Below are positions 1 through 11,388 of a stretch of 64,000 bases of DNA, piece after piece. The notes under the pieces were generated by a model. The model was not told where the DNA came from and made no database searches. It saw only the letters and a program-made list of their open reading frames with translations. Position numbers and translations under genes: made by a program. Source of the DNA: Diphasiastrum complanatum (Eukaryota; Streptophyta; Lycopodiopsida; Lycopodiales; Lycopodiaceae); contig CM055092.1 in the NCBI GenBank assembly GCA_029204225.1, positions 42,813,863 to 42,877,862 of the forward strand. Direction: 5' to 3'. Within the stretch, counting starts at the first letter, position 1. Every line of letters starts with the position of its first letter.

Positions 1-507
1 ACCAGTCTCAAGGGTCTCATTGGATCCAGTTATCCCTACAATTTCATTGTTACCCAAGTTACTGATCATAGCTTGCTCTTACTTTTGCTGAATTTGGTTA
101 CAATGGTTTAGTTCATACAAATGTTCTAGTTATCCCAAGGGTTTAGCCAATTCTCCCACACTCACTGATGGAGCTTCATTTTCTGTGGCATCATTCATGT
201 AAGTGTAGCATTATTTTGAATGTACTAGCTTCAGTATGGTAAGTATTGACTTTATGTCACACGTTTAGGTGGAGGCCAATATGTTTATGTGCATCTGTGC
301 GTCAATTCTTACTCTGCCTTGCAATGGCCTACTTTTGTTGTTGAATTGCCTACATATTATGGGCCCTTTGAGATTTCATAGACTGTCAACTGGCCTTAGT
401 CTCAAGTCTCATGTCAAAGTGTGGGGTCTTGACAAATTATGTGCAAAGGAAAACTATGGTACTCTATATTCACATTTTTCATGAGCTGTTGTCTGTTGTT
501 GTAACAG
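1..507. other. sequence upstream of MRS2 penultimate exon; probably intron
   Basis: I see no exon here that fits the MRS2 family. The stretch is AT-rich and ends in a usable splice acceptor (AG at 506-507) directly before the recognisable coding exon. It is best read as the intron preceding that exon; the upstream exons of the gene lie outside the window. Confidence 0.55.
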
Positions 508-830
508 GTTAGAGACGAATTTGAGCACTTACTGGATGATGATGAGGATATGGCTGATATGTATCTGACACGAAAGCTCACGCAATGGCACCCTGGAGAT
601 TCATCAATCCTAGCTGCATCACATGTGGACACTGTCAGTTCAGCCGTAGCATCGCCACGAGTATCTCAACATAGTGGGAGACTAGTGAGTAATGCGAGTG
701 TGGTGACAATAACTGCAGCAGATGGTAGTGATGTTGAAGATCTTGAAATGCTGCTGGAAGCATATTTCATGCAGATTGATGGAACGCGCAACAAGCTTCT
801 TGCAGTAAGTTTTCAGCGATTTTTTTTTTT

Positions 831-892
<62 letters not shown>

Positions 893-1200
893 CTTATGAA
901 GAGGGTGTGGCTTTGGTACAGCTTCGGGAGTACATCGATGATACAGAAGATTATATAAACATACAGCTTGACAATCACCGCAATCAATTGATTCAGTTGC
1001 AGCTTATTCTAGCTATAGCGGCTTTTACAATAAGTTGTGCAACATCAGTTGCTGGCATGTTTGGCATGAATATTCCCTGTCCACTTTACTCGAATGAGCA
1101 TGCATTTGTTCCAACTACTTTTGGATCATTATTTTGCAGTACAGTGCTGTTTTTCCTGATCACAGGCTACGCACGATGGAAGGAACTTCTAGGTACATGA
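508..1200 (+). CDS. MRS2: MRS2/MGT-type (CorA family) magnesium transporter, last two exons
   Basis: 3' part of a CorA-family Mg2+ channel, which acts as a membrane pentamer. Two exons are visible: 508-804 and 922-1200, split by a 117-nt intron with donor GTAAGT at 805 and acceptor AG at 920-921. Exon 1 opens with VRDEFEHLLDDDEDM, the family's long-helix region, and continues through a Ser-rich linker to DVEDLEMLLEAYF. Exon 2 carries LREYIDDTEDYINIQLDN, the first membrane segment, the diagnostic GMN tripeptide (1063-1071) and the second membrane segment, ending in ARWKELLGT and TGA at 1198-1200. The 5' exons are outside the window. The Y/F-GMN signature and exon phases leave little doubt about the family. 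No frameshift or stop interrupts the exons, so the gene may be functional. Confidence 0.93.
833..889 (+). repeat. (GA)n microsatellite inside the MRS2 intron
   Basis: About 57 nt of nearly pure GA dinucleotide after a T-run, inside the 117-nt intron. The whole intron is a multiple of three and has no stop in the exon frame, so retention would add 39 residues dominated by alternating Arg-Glu. Confidence 0.95.
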
Positions 1201-1509
1201 ATGGAGACTCATAGGCAATTATGCCGAATTTTTAAGAGGGATGGAATATGGAGTTAGTGTTTTGTATTTTTTACTGCTGAAACTGCAGAAAAACACATAT
1301 CTGAAGTTCTGAAGATGGATGGATGGTATTAGCAAGCCTTGTTGTTTAGTCCTTTGTGTCATAAGATGAGATTATTCAACTCAACTATACATAAGACATT
1401 TGAGGATTGAACAAGATTTTGCTATGGTCACTTTGAGTTTTGAGTTTGCCACTTCATAAGAGCCAGTGGGTGACACATGAGTCCAATTGTCAGTTTATTA
1501 TAGGGCTTC

Positions 1510-1511
<2 letters not shown>
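1201..1511 (+). other. MRS2 3' UTR and flank
   Basis: Sequence following the MRS2 stop. No other reading frame or RNA gene is recognised, and no canonical AATAAA was seen. The UTR probably ends before the CT microsatellite at 1512. Confidence 0.5.

Positions 1512-1560
<49 letters not shown>
1512..1560 (+). repeat. (CT)n microsatellite
   Basis: 49 nt of pure CT dinucleotide. It marks the approximate end of the host-gene flank before retroelement sequence begins. Confidence 0.95.
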
Positions 1561-1563
<3 letters not shown>

Positions 1564-1954
1564 TTAAGAAAACTATGGAGCCATCATTAAGATCCATAGG
1601 TAGGATTTCTTTCACTGCTCACCTCTCTTGAGAAGATCAACCTCTTCAGGAGAAGATCTAGAGCCAAGGATGCCTAGTTAAGCACGAATAAACCAAACCA
1701 AGAAAAGACCAAAAAGAGAAAAAACAACAAAGATGAACGTTGCACAAATCTAGCTTATTCCACGATTAGATCCGAAGCTAAGATTGACAACCTTAGAAAG
1801 CCTAGATTCCCACTCCTATCACTGTGTTTACTCTCTCCCTATTGGATCGAAGCCTGATACTATACGACTACTCACCCGGTTGTAGATTCAAGCTCCTTCT
1901 TTGCCCTCTTGATCATGTCGATTAGGGAGGCACGGAAAGGGTCCAACATTTTTC

Positions 1955-1972
1955 TGGTGCCGTTGCCGGGGA
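1955..1972 (+). other. primer-binding site of element A
   Basis: TGGTGCCGTTGCCGGGGA lies 6 nt after a TCCAACA end. It closely matches the 18-nt PBS used by Athila-type elements, reported as complementary to the 3' end of tRNA-Asp, with one apparent change (GGTGCC for GGCGCC). Confidence 0.75.
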
Positions 1973-2049
1973 GACGGTGCTAAACAGTCTTAGGAGTGGA
2001 TTTTAGTTTGAATTTTTTGCTATTTTCTCTCTTTTTGACAGGTTTTTGA

Positions 2050-2560
2050 CTCACCCTTAGGTCTTTTTTCACTTTTTTGACATCTTTTTGACTCGCCACT
2101 ATTCGAGTGAGCAGAACAGACTTTCAACTCTATTCTGTGATCTCGACGACTCAGAGCCTGACTTGCACTAAATCGCTGACAGTTTTCTAACTCACAAACC
2201 TAATTTTTTGTATTTTTACTCAACCATTTGACTCGCCATCAGTACAGAGTGACTAGTAGCCTCAGAACTACCATTCTGGAGATCGGCGAGTCAAACTGGT
2301 TGACTAGCATCGACTCACCATTTAAAATTTCTCGCTATTTTTCAATTTCCCATCTTTTCGTGCTGACTCGCCATCCCTCCTGACTCGCCATTCTTGACTC
2401 ATTGTCCCTAACTCGCTATCCTTGTGACTCGCCATCTCTCGCCATCAACTTGACTCGCCGACTCACCGACTCGCCACCTCTGACTCGGCATCCCTGACTC
2501 GCATACTCTCTGGCTCACACTGACTTGCACTACTCCCTGACTCGCGCTAATTCACTCGCT
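2050..2560 (+). repeat. dispersed short repeats (ACTCGCCA-type) in element A leader
   Basis: The untranslated leader between PBS and gag is crowded with copies and near-copies of GACTCGCCA / ACTCGC / GACTCACCA, densest at about 2370-2560. No long ORF spans it. Purpose unknown; see findings. Confidence 0.7.
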
Positions 2561-2689
2561 GCCTATTACTCGCTCACTTCTAAAAAATCAAAAAAATTCA
2601 AAAAAGAATTGTCTCATTAGCTAATGACTTGACACCTCAATCACTCGCTCAATCGCATACAAGTCATACTGTTCAATGCTAAGGGTCCT

Positions 2690-2771
2690 TTTGAGATTAT
2701 GCTAAATTGCTATGAGATTATCTTGCTATTTCACTTGTTCCCATTGGAAGGTGCATAGCTTGAGGGAAGGT
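2690..2771 (+). repeat. 82-bp piece of element A LTR placed before gag
   Basis: From TTTTGAGATTATGC to GAGGGAAGGTG this matches 11768-11860 inside the 3' LTR, with one 6-7 nt deletion and a few substitutions. It sits directly against the gag remnant, replacing the N-terminal part of gag. A rearrangement (deletion or ectopic recombination), not a normal element layout. Confidence 0.8.
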
Positions 2772-3500
2772 GAGAATCTCGACCGTCCTAATCAATCGAA
2801 GTCTGACAATGTTGTCCAATCTTCTGAACTTATGCATCAAATGGAATCCTGGCTAAAAGCTCAACAATCTCATATGGATAAACTCACTGCCGATTTCCAA
2901 ACCGCCATGAAACAGATTGCTGAGAAATCTTTTCCAGCAAGAGAAAATGTCTGGTGCCCAATCTGCTCACAGCATCATACTGCTAATGAATGTTCTCAAC
3001 TGCGAAATCATTTTCCAACAGCAACTAGACCCACCATCTATCGAGCATACCGCCCCTATCCTCCACAACAGCCAATGCCACAACCATGGGTACATCAACC
3101 ACGACCAACTGCACCAACTCAGTACCAACCCTCACGTCAACAGTTTGTCGTTAACCAATCCGCTCCACAACAAGCTGTACATTATCTTGATCCAAATACC
3201 ATCGATCCAGCACTATGTGGAGGACAATACTCAACCGCAATACTCTACTGAAACGATTGTATTTTATATATATGATTCTAATGCTCAAGCAATGGATCCC
3301 AATGCACAAGCTTGCAATCCAAACCAAGCTGTCTTTGCCGCACATCAACTCCCAGCTGTGCAGGTAAACATCCTAGTATTCGCTGCCCAGATAAACTTTG
3401 CTTTTCTCCAACTTGTGAAAACTGTGGTATTGAACATCACGTGAAGGACTGCCCATCCCGATCCAAAAACCCGCTGCTCCTGTCTGTTCAGTGCAAGTAG
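2772..3500 (+). pseudogene. Gag C-terminal half with zinc knuckles, element A
   Basis: Remnant of the nucleocapsid part of Gag. A predicted helix precedes the first knuckle CPICSQHHTANEC (2955-2993). A Pro/Gln-rich stretch follows, then after a frameshift come CAGKHPSIRC and CENCGIEHHVKDC (about 3355-3455). The spacing is CX2CX3HX4C, one residue shorter than the usual retroviral knuckle, and element C shows the same spacing. The capsid part is missing, replaced by the LTR fragment just upstream. Not translatable as it stands. Confidence 0.75.
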
Positions 3501-3885
3501 AAATTTTACTAGTTGAAACTCATCCTGTATGGGTCTTGACTTGGGCCCAAACCCAATGCCAAGCCCATATACTTGCACCCAGCAAAACTCAGCAGCATGT
3601 TGTTCCTCCAAGTGAAGATTCGACCCCGATAGTTTATCCTCACCCATCCGAAGAAATTCGGCTGCATCATCAGTATCACCAGCACATCTGCAATGCCGAC
3701 CAACAATCTTCCACCTCTCATAAAGTACCTCACAAGCCTTTTGAAAGCAAAACCCTTGAAGATACCGAAGTCTGGGGAGATTTACTGCAAGCCAATGTCA
3801 CTCTTCCTTTCCATGTTCTCTGGAAGCATGCTGGCAAATGGAAACACCAGATCTAATCCAATGACACACCACCAGCCCTGATGAG
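3501..3885 (+). other. Gag-protease linker of element A, decayed
   Basis: Pro/His/Gln-rich reading in changing frames between the last zinc knuckle and the protease. No domain recognised. Confidence 0.4.
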
Positions 3886-4786
3886 TTGCCTGAAATGCCC
3901 TTACACCTAACCAATCCACTCAACGAACGAGGCAACATCAAAATTCCAGCTACCCATCACCAATCACGTGAAGTTTTAGTGGTTCTCTATGGTGGCTTTA
4001 GTGTCAATATCATCCACATCCCTCATGCTAGAATGGAATCTGAGAGACAAGCTTGCCAAACCCACTTGTCAGTTTAGGATGGCTGATCAAAGTGTGGTCC
4101 GACCTACCAGTTTCCTTCCACAAGTGTTGATCAAACTAGGAGATCTAAAGTTTTCTGTAGATCTAGTAGTACTTGATATTCTCAATAATGCCTATTCCTA
4201 TAAATTACTACTTGGTCGCCCGTGGCTCACCAATGCGAGAGTCGTTCATGATTGGAGCAAAGGACGAGTCACTTTTGGAAATCGTGACAGTTCTGTCACC
4301 ATTGATTCAACGGACAAACTCAAACCTGCACGCATTCATGACGAAGGGTCCTCGACCACCAACTCACTGTTTGAACCATACCAGTCCAGCCACAAAAAAG
4401 GTCATTATGTTAAATCTACTGATATCATAAACTGGAGTCACAGTTTAGCTACCATTGATTGTGTGAATGCTGACTACTATGCTCAGCATCAGGATGATTG
4501 TACCTCTCCACTCTCGATCGATCACGATCAATTATCTGATCTTGATACACCTATCATCAATATCAATTTTATTGATATCCCTCCACATAATGATGAGTTA
4601 CTAACTGTTGCATGGCTACCTACTAATGAATCAAAAGCTTTATTCGTAGATGACGAGAATGTCTTACGAATTCAGAATTGCCCAGAAGATTTGGACATTT
4701 CTGATATTCAGATCCTCAATTACATGGAGGCACTTCCATCCGCAACATGCTTTCAAGGTGGAACCGGTTGCCAAGGTTACAGTTGA
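3886..4786 (+). pseudogene. retroviral-type aspartic protease region, element A
   Basis: Two overlapping frames give the protease. The first contains YGGFSVNIIH at the position where a catalytic D-G-A/G-S motif is expected, with the Asp apparently replaced by Tyr. The second contains LVVLDILNNAYSYKLLLGRPWL; LLLGRPWL is the conserved C-terminal protease motif of plant gypsy elements. A frameshift near 4010-4050 separates them. A 240-residue tail of no recognisable domain leads toward RT. Inactive. Confidence 0.75.
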
Positions 4787-5099
4787 ATAGCTTGATACAA
4801 AATTCTACCGTGTCAAATGTCCAAACTATCCATGGGATCTCTGCGAGGAGGAAACCATCTTTCAAATTGATGACGAGATCTTCCATGACGTACCACCCGT
4901 TCCTCATCACACCTCCCCACAGCCGAAGCCTCAACCACGTGGCCATGCTATGAAAGAAAAGATGAAAAAACCACTTCATATTCAGCCACTTGGCGATCTC
5001 ACAATCGTTAGGGAAGTTCCTGAGTTTGCCTCTGTTCCTACACCAACCCCCGAACGTCCCCAATCAGCATCCCGACAAGTGAAAGGCAAGGCCCCCTCG

Positions 5100-7536
5100 A
5101 ATCTCCAGCCCATGATGTCCTTGCATACTTTAAGGACTATACGATCGAGGATATGAAATTGAACATACTGAGTGGGTCTCTCCAATCATCATCGTTTCTA
5201 AGAAAAATGAAAAACTCTGAATCTGTGTCGACTTTAAGAAACTTAACGCCGTCACAGAACGTGATCATTTTCCATTACCTTTCGGAGAATCCATCTTAGA
5301 AAATCTAGCAGGAGATGAGGCTTATTCCTTCTTAGATGGCTTTAGCGGATACAATATGATCCAAATTGCTGAAGAAGATCAACATAAAACCGCTTTTGCC
5401 ATAGAATGAGGAACCTTCTGCTGGAAAGTCATGCCTTTCGGTCTCTGCAATGCCCCTAGCACCTTCCAACGTGTTATGCAAGCTGCATTTTCTCAGCAGA
5501 TGGGCGACACCTAGAGGTTTACTTGGATGATTTAGGTGCACATTCAGAAGAGACACACCATCTGTTTGTGCTCCAAATTTTTTTTATCCAATGTCAACGC
5601 TTTGACATCTCCCTTAATCCTGAAAAATGCCAGATCTGGGTAACACATGGTATTGTGTTAGGACATATTATTTCCCAAAATGGCATTGCCAAGAAGATCC
5701 TTATCATTCAAAATCTACCAGAACCACGTACCATACGCGAAGTTTACTCTTTCCTTGGCCACGCCAACTACTATCGGTGCTTTATTTTTGATTTCGCTAA
5801 TAAAGCTCGCTTAATCTACAAAGTAGTTGTAGTTCCCAAATGGACGGATGAACAACGCGTCACATTTAATCAACTCAAAGAAGCCCTTACCAATGCACCT
5901 ATCCTCCGGGCTCCTGATTATTCTAAAGAATTCCATATGCATACCGATGCATCCAAGTATGTCATTGGAGCAGTGCTCACCCAACTGAGAGAATTAAAAA
6001 AGGATTACCCAATCAATTTTCTCAGTAGACAATTGATACCTGCTGAAGTCAATTATACCACTACCAAACGTGAAGCCTTGGCAATGGTATATGCGGTTCA
6101 GAAGTTTCGCCATTATCTTTTGGGAAAAGTTTTTGCATTCTTCATTGATCATCAAACACTGTTATATCTCATCAACAAGACTTGCACCGTAGGCCGTATT
6201 ATCAGACGGATCCTATTACTACGAAAATTTGAATTTAGGATCGTGGTTTGTAAGGGAGTTCAACATTTTCCAGCAGATCATCTGTCCCGAATCCCTAACC
6301 TTCCCACCCCGGATCAAGGCGTCAACGATGATTTACCAGATGCCATTTTATTCCAAGTTGACTCTAGACCCGTATGGGCTAAGGAAATCATAGAGTATTT
6401 AACCTCAGGGCAGATGGATCATTCCTTATCTAAACCTGAACAACATGCGTTGGTCCTCAAAACCAAACCTTATACGTTAATTGTCGGCCAACTGTACAAA
6501 CAAGTATTCGATGGAATCATCCGACGATGTCTTACTGAGGGTGAAATACCCTCTGTAATTTCTCTCACTCATGAAGGTATTGGTGCAGGCCATTTCTCGT
6601 CTGAAATGACGGTTAAGAAAATCCTCTTGGCCGGTTTTTGTGGCCAACACTCTTCAAGGATACGCACAATTACACTAAGGCCTGTGATATCTGCCAACGC
6701 ACAAAACGCTTTCAAAAGACCGACTACATGTCTTTACACCCTGTAACCACTGATCAAGCTTTCCAGAAATGGGGGATTGATTATGTCGGACCCATTAGTC
6801 CCGCTGTTCGGCACACACAATCTCGTTACATCATAGTAGCTATGGACTATTGTACCAAATGGGCTGAAGCAAGAGCTGTTCGCAATGTTGACGCTCGTTC
6901 TACCGCAAAATTTTTCTATGAACAAGTTATCGTTTATTTCGGATGTCCTCTAGAACTTATCAGTGATAGGGGTACACATTTTCTTAACTTTGTCATAGCC
7001 GATCTTTTTTCCAGATTTTTTGTGGTACATCGCGGGAACTTAAACTTCATGCTGCTCTTTGGGCTTATCGCACCACCCCGAAGAGAGCTACAAGCTTAAC
7101 CCCTTTCCAGCTAGCATATGGCCAAGAAGCTATTATGCCTGTAGAATTCCATATCCCCTCCTTTCGAGTGGCCTATAATCTTGAGCTAGATAATCAACAG
7201 ACTCTAGCAAATAGGTTATTCCATCTGGAACAACTATGCGAAACACGACGGATCAGCATCCATGCTCAACAAGTCCACAAACGTCGACAAAAAGCATGAC
7301 ATGATCAATCATTGAAACTCAGAGACTTCCAGGTTGAGATAAGGTCCTGCTATACCAGGCCAAAGCCTTTAAAGGCAAACTAAAATTTTCTGGCCAAGGG
7401 TTATGTCATTAAAAAAATCTTTGCCTCTGGTTATGTACAACTCCAAACCCTTCAAGGCGATATCCTCGACACTGTAGTCAATGAGAGCAGACTGAGAAAG
7501 TACAATGAGCCCTGTTTTTATCTTGATATGTATTAG
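5100..7536 (+). pseudogene. RT, RNase H and integrase of element A
   Basis: RT is read across several frames: SPIIIVSKK near 5175, FLDGFSGYNMIQIAEED near 5335, VMPFGLCNAPSTFQRVM near 5430 and the catalytic YLDD at 5520-5531. The connection and RNase H follow in one long frame (5523-6746): SFLGHANYYR, HTDASKYVIGAVL, then REALAMVYAVQKFRHYLLGK. Integrase has its zinc-binding His near 6575 and CDICQRTK near 6680, then WGIDYVGPIS, DYCTKWAEARAV and SDRGTHFLN. Just after that (about 7010-7050) the segment that should hold the third catalytic residue (Glu) is deleted, and reading resumes at LWAYRTTPKRATSLTPF. The integrase C-terminus has no chromodomain and ends near 7536. Confidence 0.88.
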
Positions 7537-8206
7537 TTGTTTTCTTTCCTACTGTTCTTCTTTACATTTCTTTACTGCCTGCCTGTCATTTCGACAATTT
7601 TTTGATGTGTTTTCTTGTTCACACCATCAAGATACTATCAGATCAGGCATACAATCAGTCTTTTTCTGAGAAAACCACAAAAGTCATTCTTTTCAGAAGA
7701 TTTGTCTCACTCCATCTCAGATAGAATTCGCCTGACTCTTTTTTATAGTGCACAATTCATTTTTAGCCTCCACGAATTCTGTCTCAGAGACAAACTTTCC
7801 ATAAATAGAAAAAAATTAGTTTTTGCATCATATACCCACTGACAGAATTCGCAGACAATTCGCTGAGGCTCAGAATACTTTTCACGATTTTTTTGACACC
7901 TCCGCGAATTATGATCAGACACATTTTTGTACTGTCAAACATTTTTTCTATTTTGAGACACAAAAATCACTTACAGGAATTCGTTGACCCTCAGAATGCT
8001 GCCTCGAAATTCTTTACCATCATTACCAAATCATGGACACTGAGGACGATTTCTAGGTAGATTTGCGAATTCCTGACAAAAAAAAGTCTATATATAGACC
8101 TCCACCCTTCTCTCCACGAATTCATTCTAGAGTTCTACTTTCAAATTCATGCCAAAATTTTTCAGAATTTTCAAACCTTCCAGAACACTCTAGAATCACT
8201 GTTATC
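7537..8206 (+). other. spacer between pol and aORF of element A, with GAATTCG-type repeats
   Basis: No convincing ORF. The stretch carries at least six copies or near-copies of GAATTCG, several close to CTCAGAAT, between about 7720 and 8120. Could hold a promoter or splice acceptor for a subgenomic aORF transcript, but nothing in the sequence proves this. Confidence 0.45.
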
Positions 8207-11200
8207 ATGGCCTCTGGGATCCGACACTTTCTCTACATTGCCGTAAGGTCCCAAAGCCTTACACCAGCGACCTATTCTTACTGGAGGTCAAGAACCGCTC
8301 CAAGACAGTACGATTAGCCAATGACATTTTCCTCCGTCTTGGTTTTAATCTCTTGCATCTTCCGGAACACCAACATGAGAGCCTTATACGTGCTGCCAAT
8401 TCCTCCTACTCTGACGAATTCCACACTTTTCATATTCCGTCCAAGGATGGCAGCTACGTCTCCATTGATATTACACCAGCTAGGATCCAACTGATCGGAT
8501 TTCCCGATTCTAGCGAGTCAATCCAAGCAAAGGGCACCAACTACGACCCCAATTATTTCAAGACGTTCCTGCTCGACGACGACAAAACCATCGCTCACAC
8601 CCATGATGGCATAGCCACAAAACTTATCAAAGATCCCAATCTATGAGCAGCCACAGAAATCCTTCTGATTCTGACGAAGGTCCACATCGTCCGCATGGAT
8701 TGCATTCCTCCAAGCGACCTTTTTGCACTCACCATGACACTGAGTGACTCCACTCACACCTTTAAGTGGGCAAAAACGATTGCCGAAAAACTCTGCTTGG
8801 CCCTCAAACAATGTAAGGCAACCACTAAATGTGGTTACCTCATGCAAATGATCCTCCAGCAACACCTGGGCCGCAAGACAGTAGTCGCTCTCAAGGAGCT
8901 GAAAACACTATTTCCTAGCACCAGAAAACGAGCCAGGCCCCAGGTAGTAGATCCTCAGCCAGATCCACCCACCAAGAAGCAGAAAGACAAGCGGTCAGCA
9001 CTGAAGCCGCCATTTCTACCGAGATTTTATCTAGTGACATTGGGGCCGAGTATGTTGAATTTGGCGGGAGCCTTAAATCCTCTCAGGTCCCAAAGGAGGT
9101 CTTATCCCAACAAGAAGCCCTTCTCCAATAGGCTACGACAAGCAGGCAGGCGGTAGCAGCAGCAGGCAGCTCTGGGGATGCCGGCGCATCTGGCTCTGGT
9201 TCAGTCAGTGGGGTTCAAGTCACTCCGGGTACTTCAGCAGTCCAAGCAACTAAGCCTCCACCCACCACCTCTCTACCACTACAGACACCACTTGCTACCA
9301 CTTCCACCCCTTCCATCACACTTAACACTGGGTTTGACTCTACTATTCCACCAAGACCTTTTCTGGTACATACCTCACCCCTGCTTGACTCCTCACTTGA
9401 CGTCAACGATTTTGCTCTCCAATTACTCAATCAGATTCCCTTCATATCCTCTCCTCCCCGCACTTCCTCTCCCTCCAGAATTCCAACACCTCCTACCTCA
9501 CCACAATCACCTCCTCAAAAAACACAGTCTCCTCGTTTGACACCCCACTCACCTCCACCTGCTTATCCCCCAAACCCCTTTTCTACACAATTTTTAGATC
9601 TTCTCCCTTACAACCCTATGCCTTATCCAAATTACCAACGCTCATTCCTTGACATTGGCATATGGGAGCAATTACCACTAACTGCCCAAAAGATGGTCTG
9701 GTTGGTGAATGAGCTTCAATACAGCATCTACGGAACCTTGTCTGGTCAACAAGCAGTACGACAAGTCGATGACGGTGCCATCCTACAACTTCAGCAGGAA
9801 AATCAGCGGTTGGTGGCTGAATTTGCTCAAAAACAACAACAGATCGATACCCTCAATACATACACTCAACAGCAGCAGCAGATGCTCAGCCACCTACAAA
9901 ACCAACTCCAGCTGAAAATCTCTAACATGCAAACCGTCATCGACAACCTCACAGCAGAACGAGACGAGGCCATAGCAGATGCCCAAGCCGCATGTTCCGC
10001 TATGAAGAACAACTGGAACTGCTCAATTTCAATGATTTCGCACCACCAGCTATTCCTGAGGGAACCCAAATTCTAGTGGTGGCATATCAGCGGTTGGCCC
10101 AAAAGTTGAAAGCCACGACGGAGCAACACACCAAACTCCAACAATCATACACTGATTCCGTCGAGGCCCTTAACCAACACATAGCCACTTTGGAAGAACG
10201 ATTGAAGGCGGCCGCTCAGTCCATACCTTCTGTCCATGCAGAGCGTGCTCACTTTCATGACTTCGGGCATCACTTTGATGGCTCAGATGGTGGCGATGGG
10301 GCAGGATTTCAACAACCGAAAACAGATAATCAAGGCTCAACATTTCAAGGGCAGTCTCAAGAACCACAAGCTCAACCACCAACCAATCTTCAGGGCACCG
10401 ATGATACTTCCTCCCAACACCAATTCACTTCTATGGCCTCTAATCCCATCGATACAACTAACCTTCCCTTTCCACGCCAATTTTCTCCCGAATCACAATA
10501 GATCGCTGCTTCTAACCCTTCACCTCCCCTCTCTCCTGAACCAGAACCCCAACTTGAACATGCCTTAGCTGCTGAAGCTCCCACAATATGACACCGGATC
10601 TCTCCAACTGCACTGAGCAAGGAGCAACTCATCTCCCAAGAGTTTGCAGGAAAATACCAACCCAAGGAGCGCGACGAGTACATCTTACCCAACCTGGATC
10701 ACTGCAAGACTCACAAGGAAGCCGTTAAGCTCTTGGATCTGCAACCTGCCTGGCGACACCAACTCTTCTTGCAAAGCAAACATCCATGGAGCGATATCTC
10801 GAAGCCGCGGCATACATGCACATCAATCCATATTATTACCCGGTGGCACGTAGAGAACCATTTTCCACTAGAAAGCGGAAAAACAAGATTTATTGGCCCA
10901 AGCTAACTGGTGTACATACTGGCAATCCCGCAGACGACATGATTACCAATTGCCGTGTCTTTCACCAGAAACATCATGGCAACCCGGATCGGAATGTGCG
11001 CTACTTTGTAGATAAGTGCGGCTTAGTTGCTTTCTTGGCAGAAATCAATGGCTATTGGGATAGAGGCCTCCCACCAATCGCCCTTGATATCAATAAGCCC
11101 TTGCAGACAGAGACATATCACATTAACGTGGCCCGCTTTTATTACCGTGCCGCCCTCACTTCTGCATTGCACATCGATATGGTGGAACTCTGGAAGATCC

Positions 11201-11388
11201 ACGACTTCTTGCAAGGCATGCTGCATTACTACAAACAACTATCCTTCCTCAATAAATTGTGTTGGCAAATGATGGAAGGAATTGGCAATAAAATCTATCA
11301 AATCCGCCCACAACACTCCCGCCTTCAGGAAGCTCAAAAGATCCAGAAAGAAAAAGCTTCGATTGGTGTGAGACCACCAATCCAATAA
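8207..11388 (+). pseudogene. aORF of element A: large third ORF between pol and 3' LTR
   Basis: Unrecognised protein of roughly 1,060 codons, broken by about four frameshifts and several stops. Reading order: an N-terminal region (8207-8660, with DLFLLEVKNRSKTVRLAND and HIPSKDGSYVSIDITP); a helical region (8695-8900, WAKTIAEKLCLALKQ); a basic patch with RKRARP near 8925; a Pro/Ser/Thr-rich linker (about 9180-9700); a Gln-rich coiled coil (about 9740-10230); a second Gln/Pro-rich linker; and a C-terminal domain (10610-11388) with QPAWRHQLF, INPYYYPV, GLPPIALDINKP and VARFYYRAAL. Elements B and C repeat the last motifs. The stop at 8644-8646 fits CGA to TGA. Position matches the env-like ORFs of some plant gypsy elements, but I see no signal peptide or clear membrane anchor. 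Confidence 0.7.

Noticed and set aside
682-987. Minus-strand ORF with Leu-Ser repeats
   Set aside because: Shadow of the GA microsatellite and MRS2 exons; no domain.
550-1200. Single 216-residue ORF across the MRS2 region
   Set aside because: It reads through the intron. The Arg-Glu run comes from the GA microsatellite and is absent from the family; the two-exon model restores a normal MRS2 C-terminus.
1440-1631. Small ORF over the CT repeat
   Set aside because: Translation of a microsatellite only.
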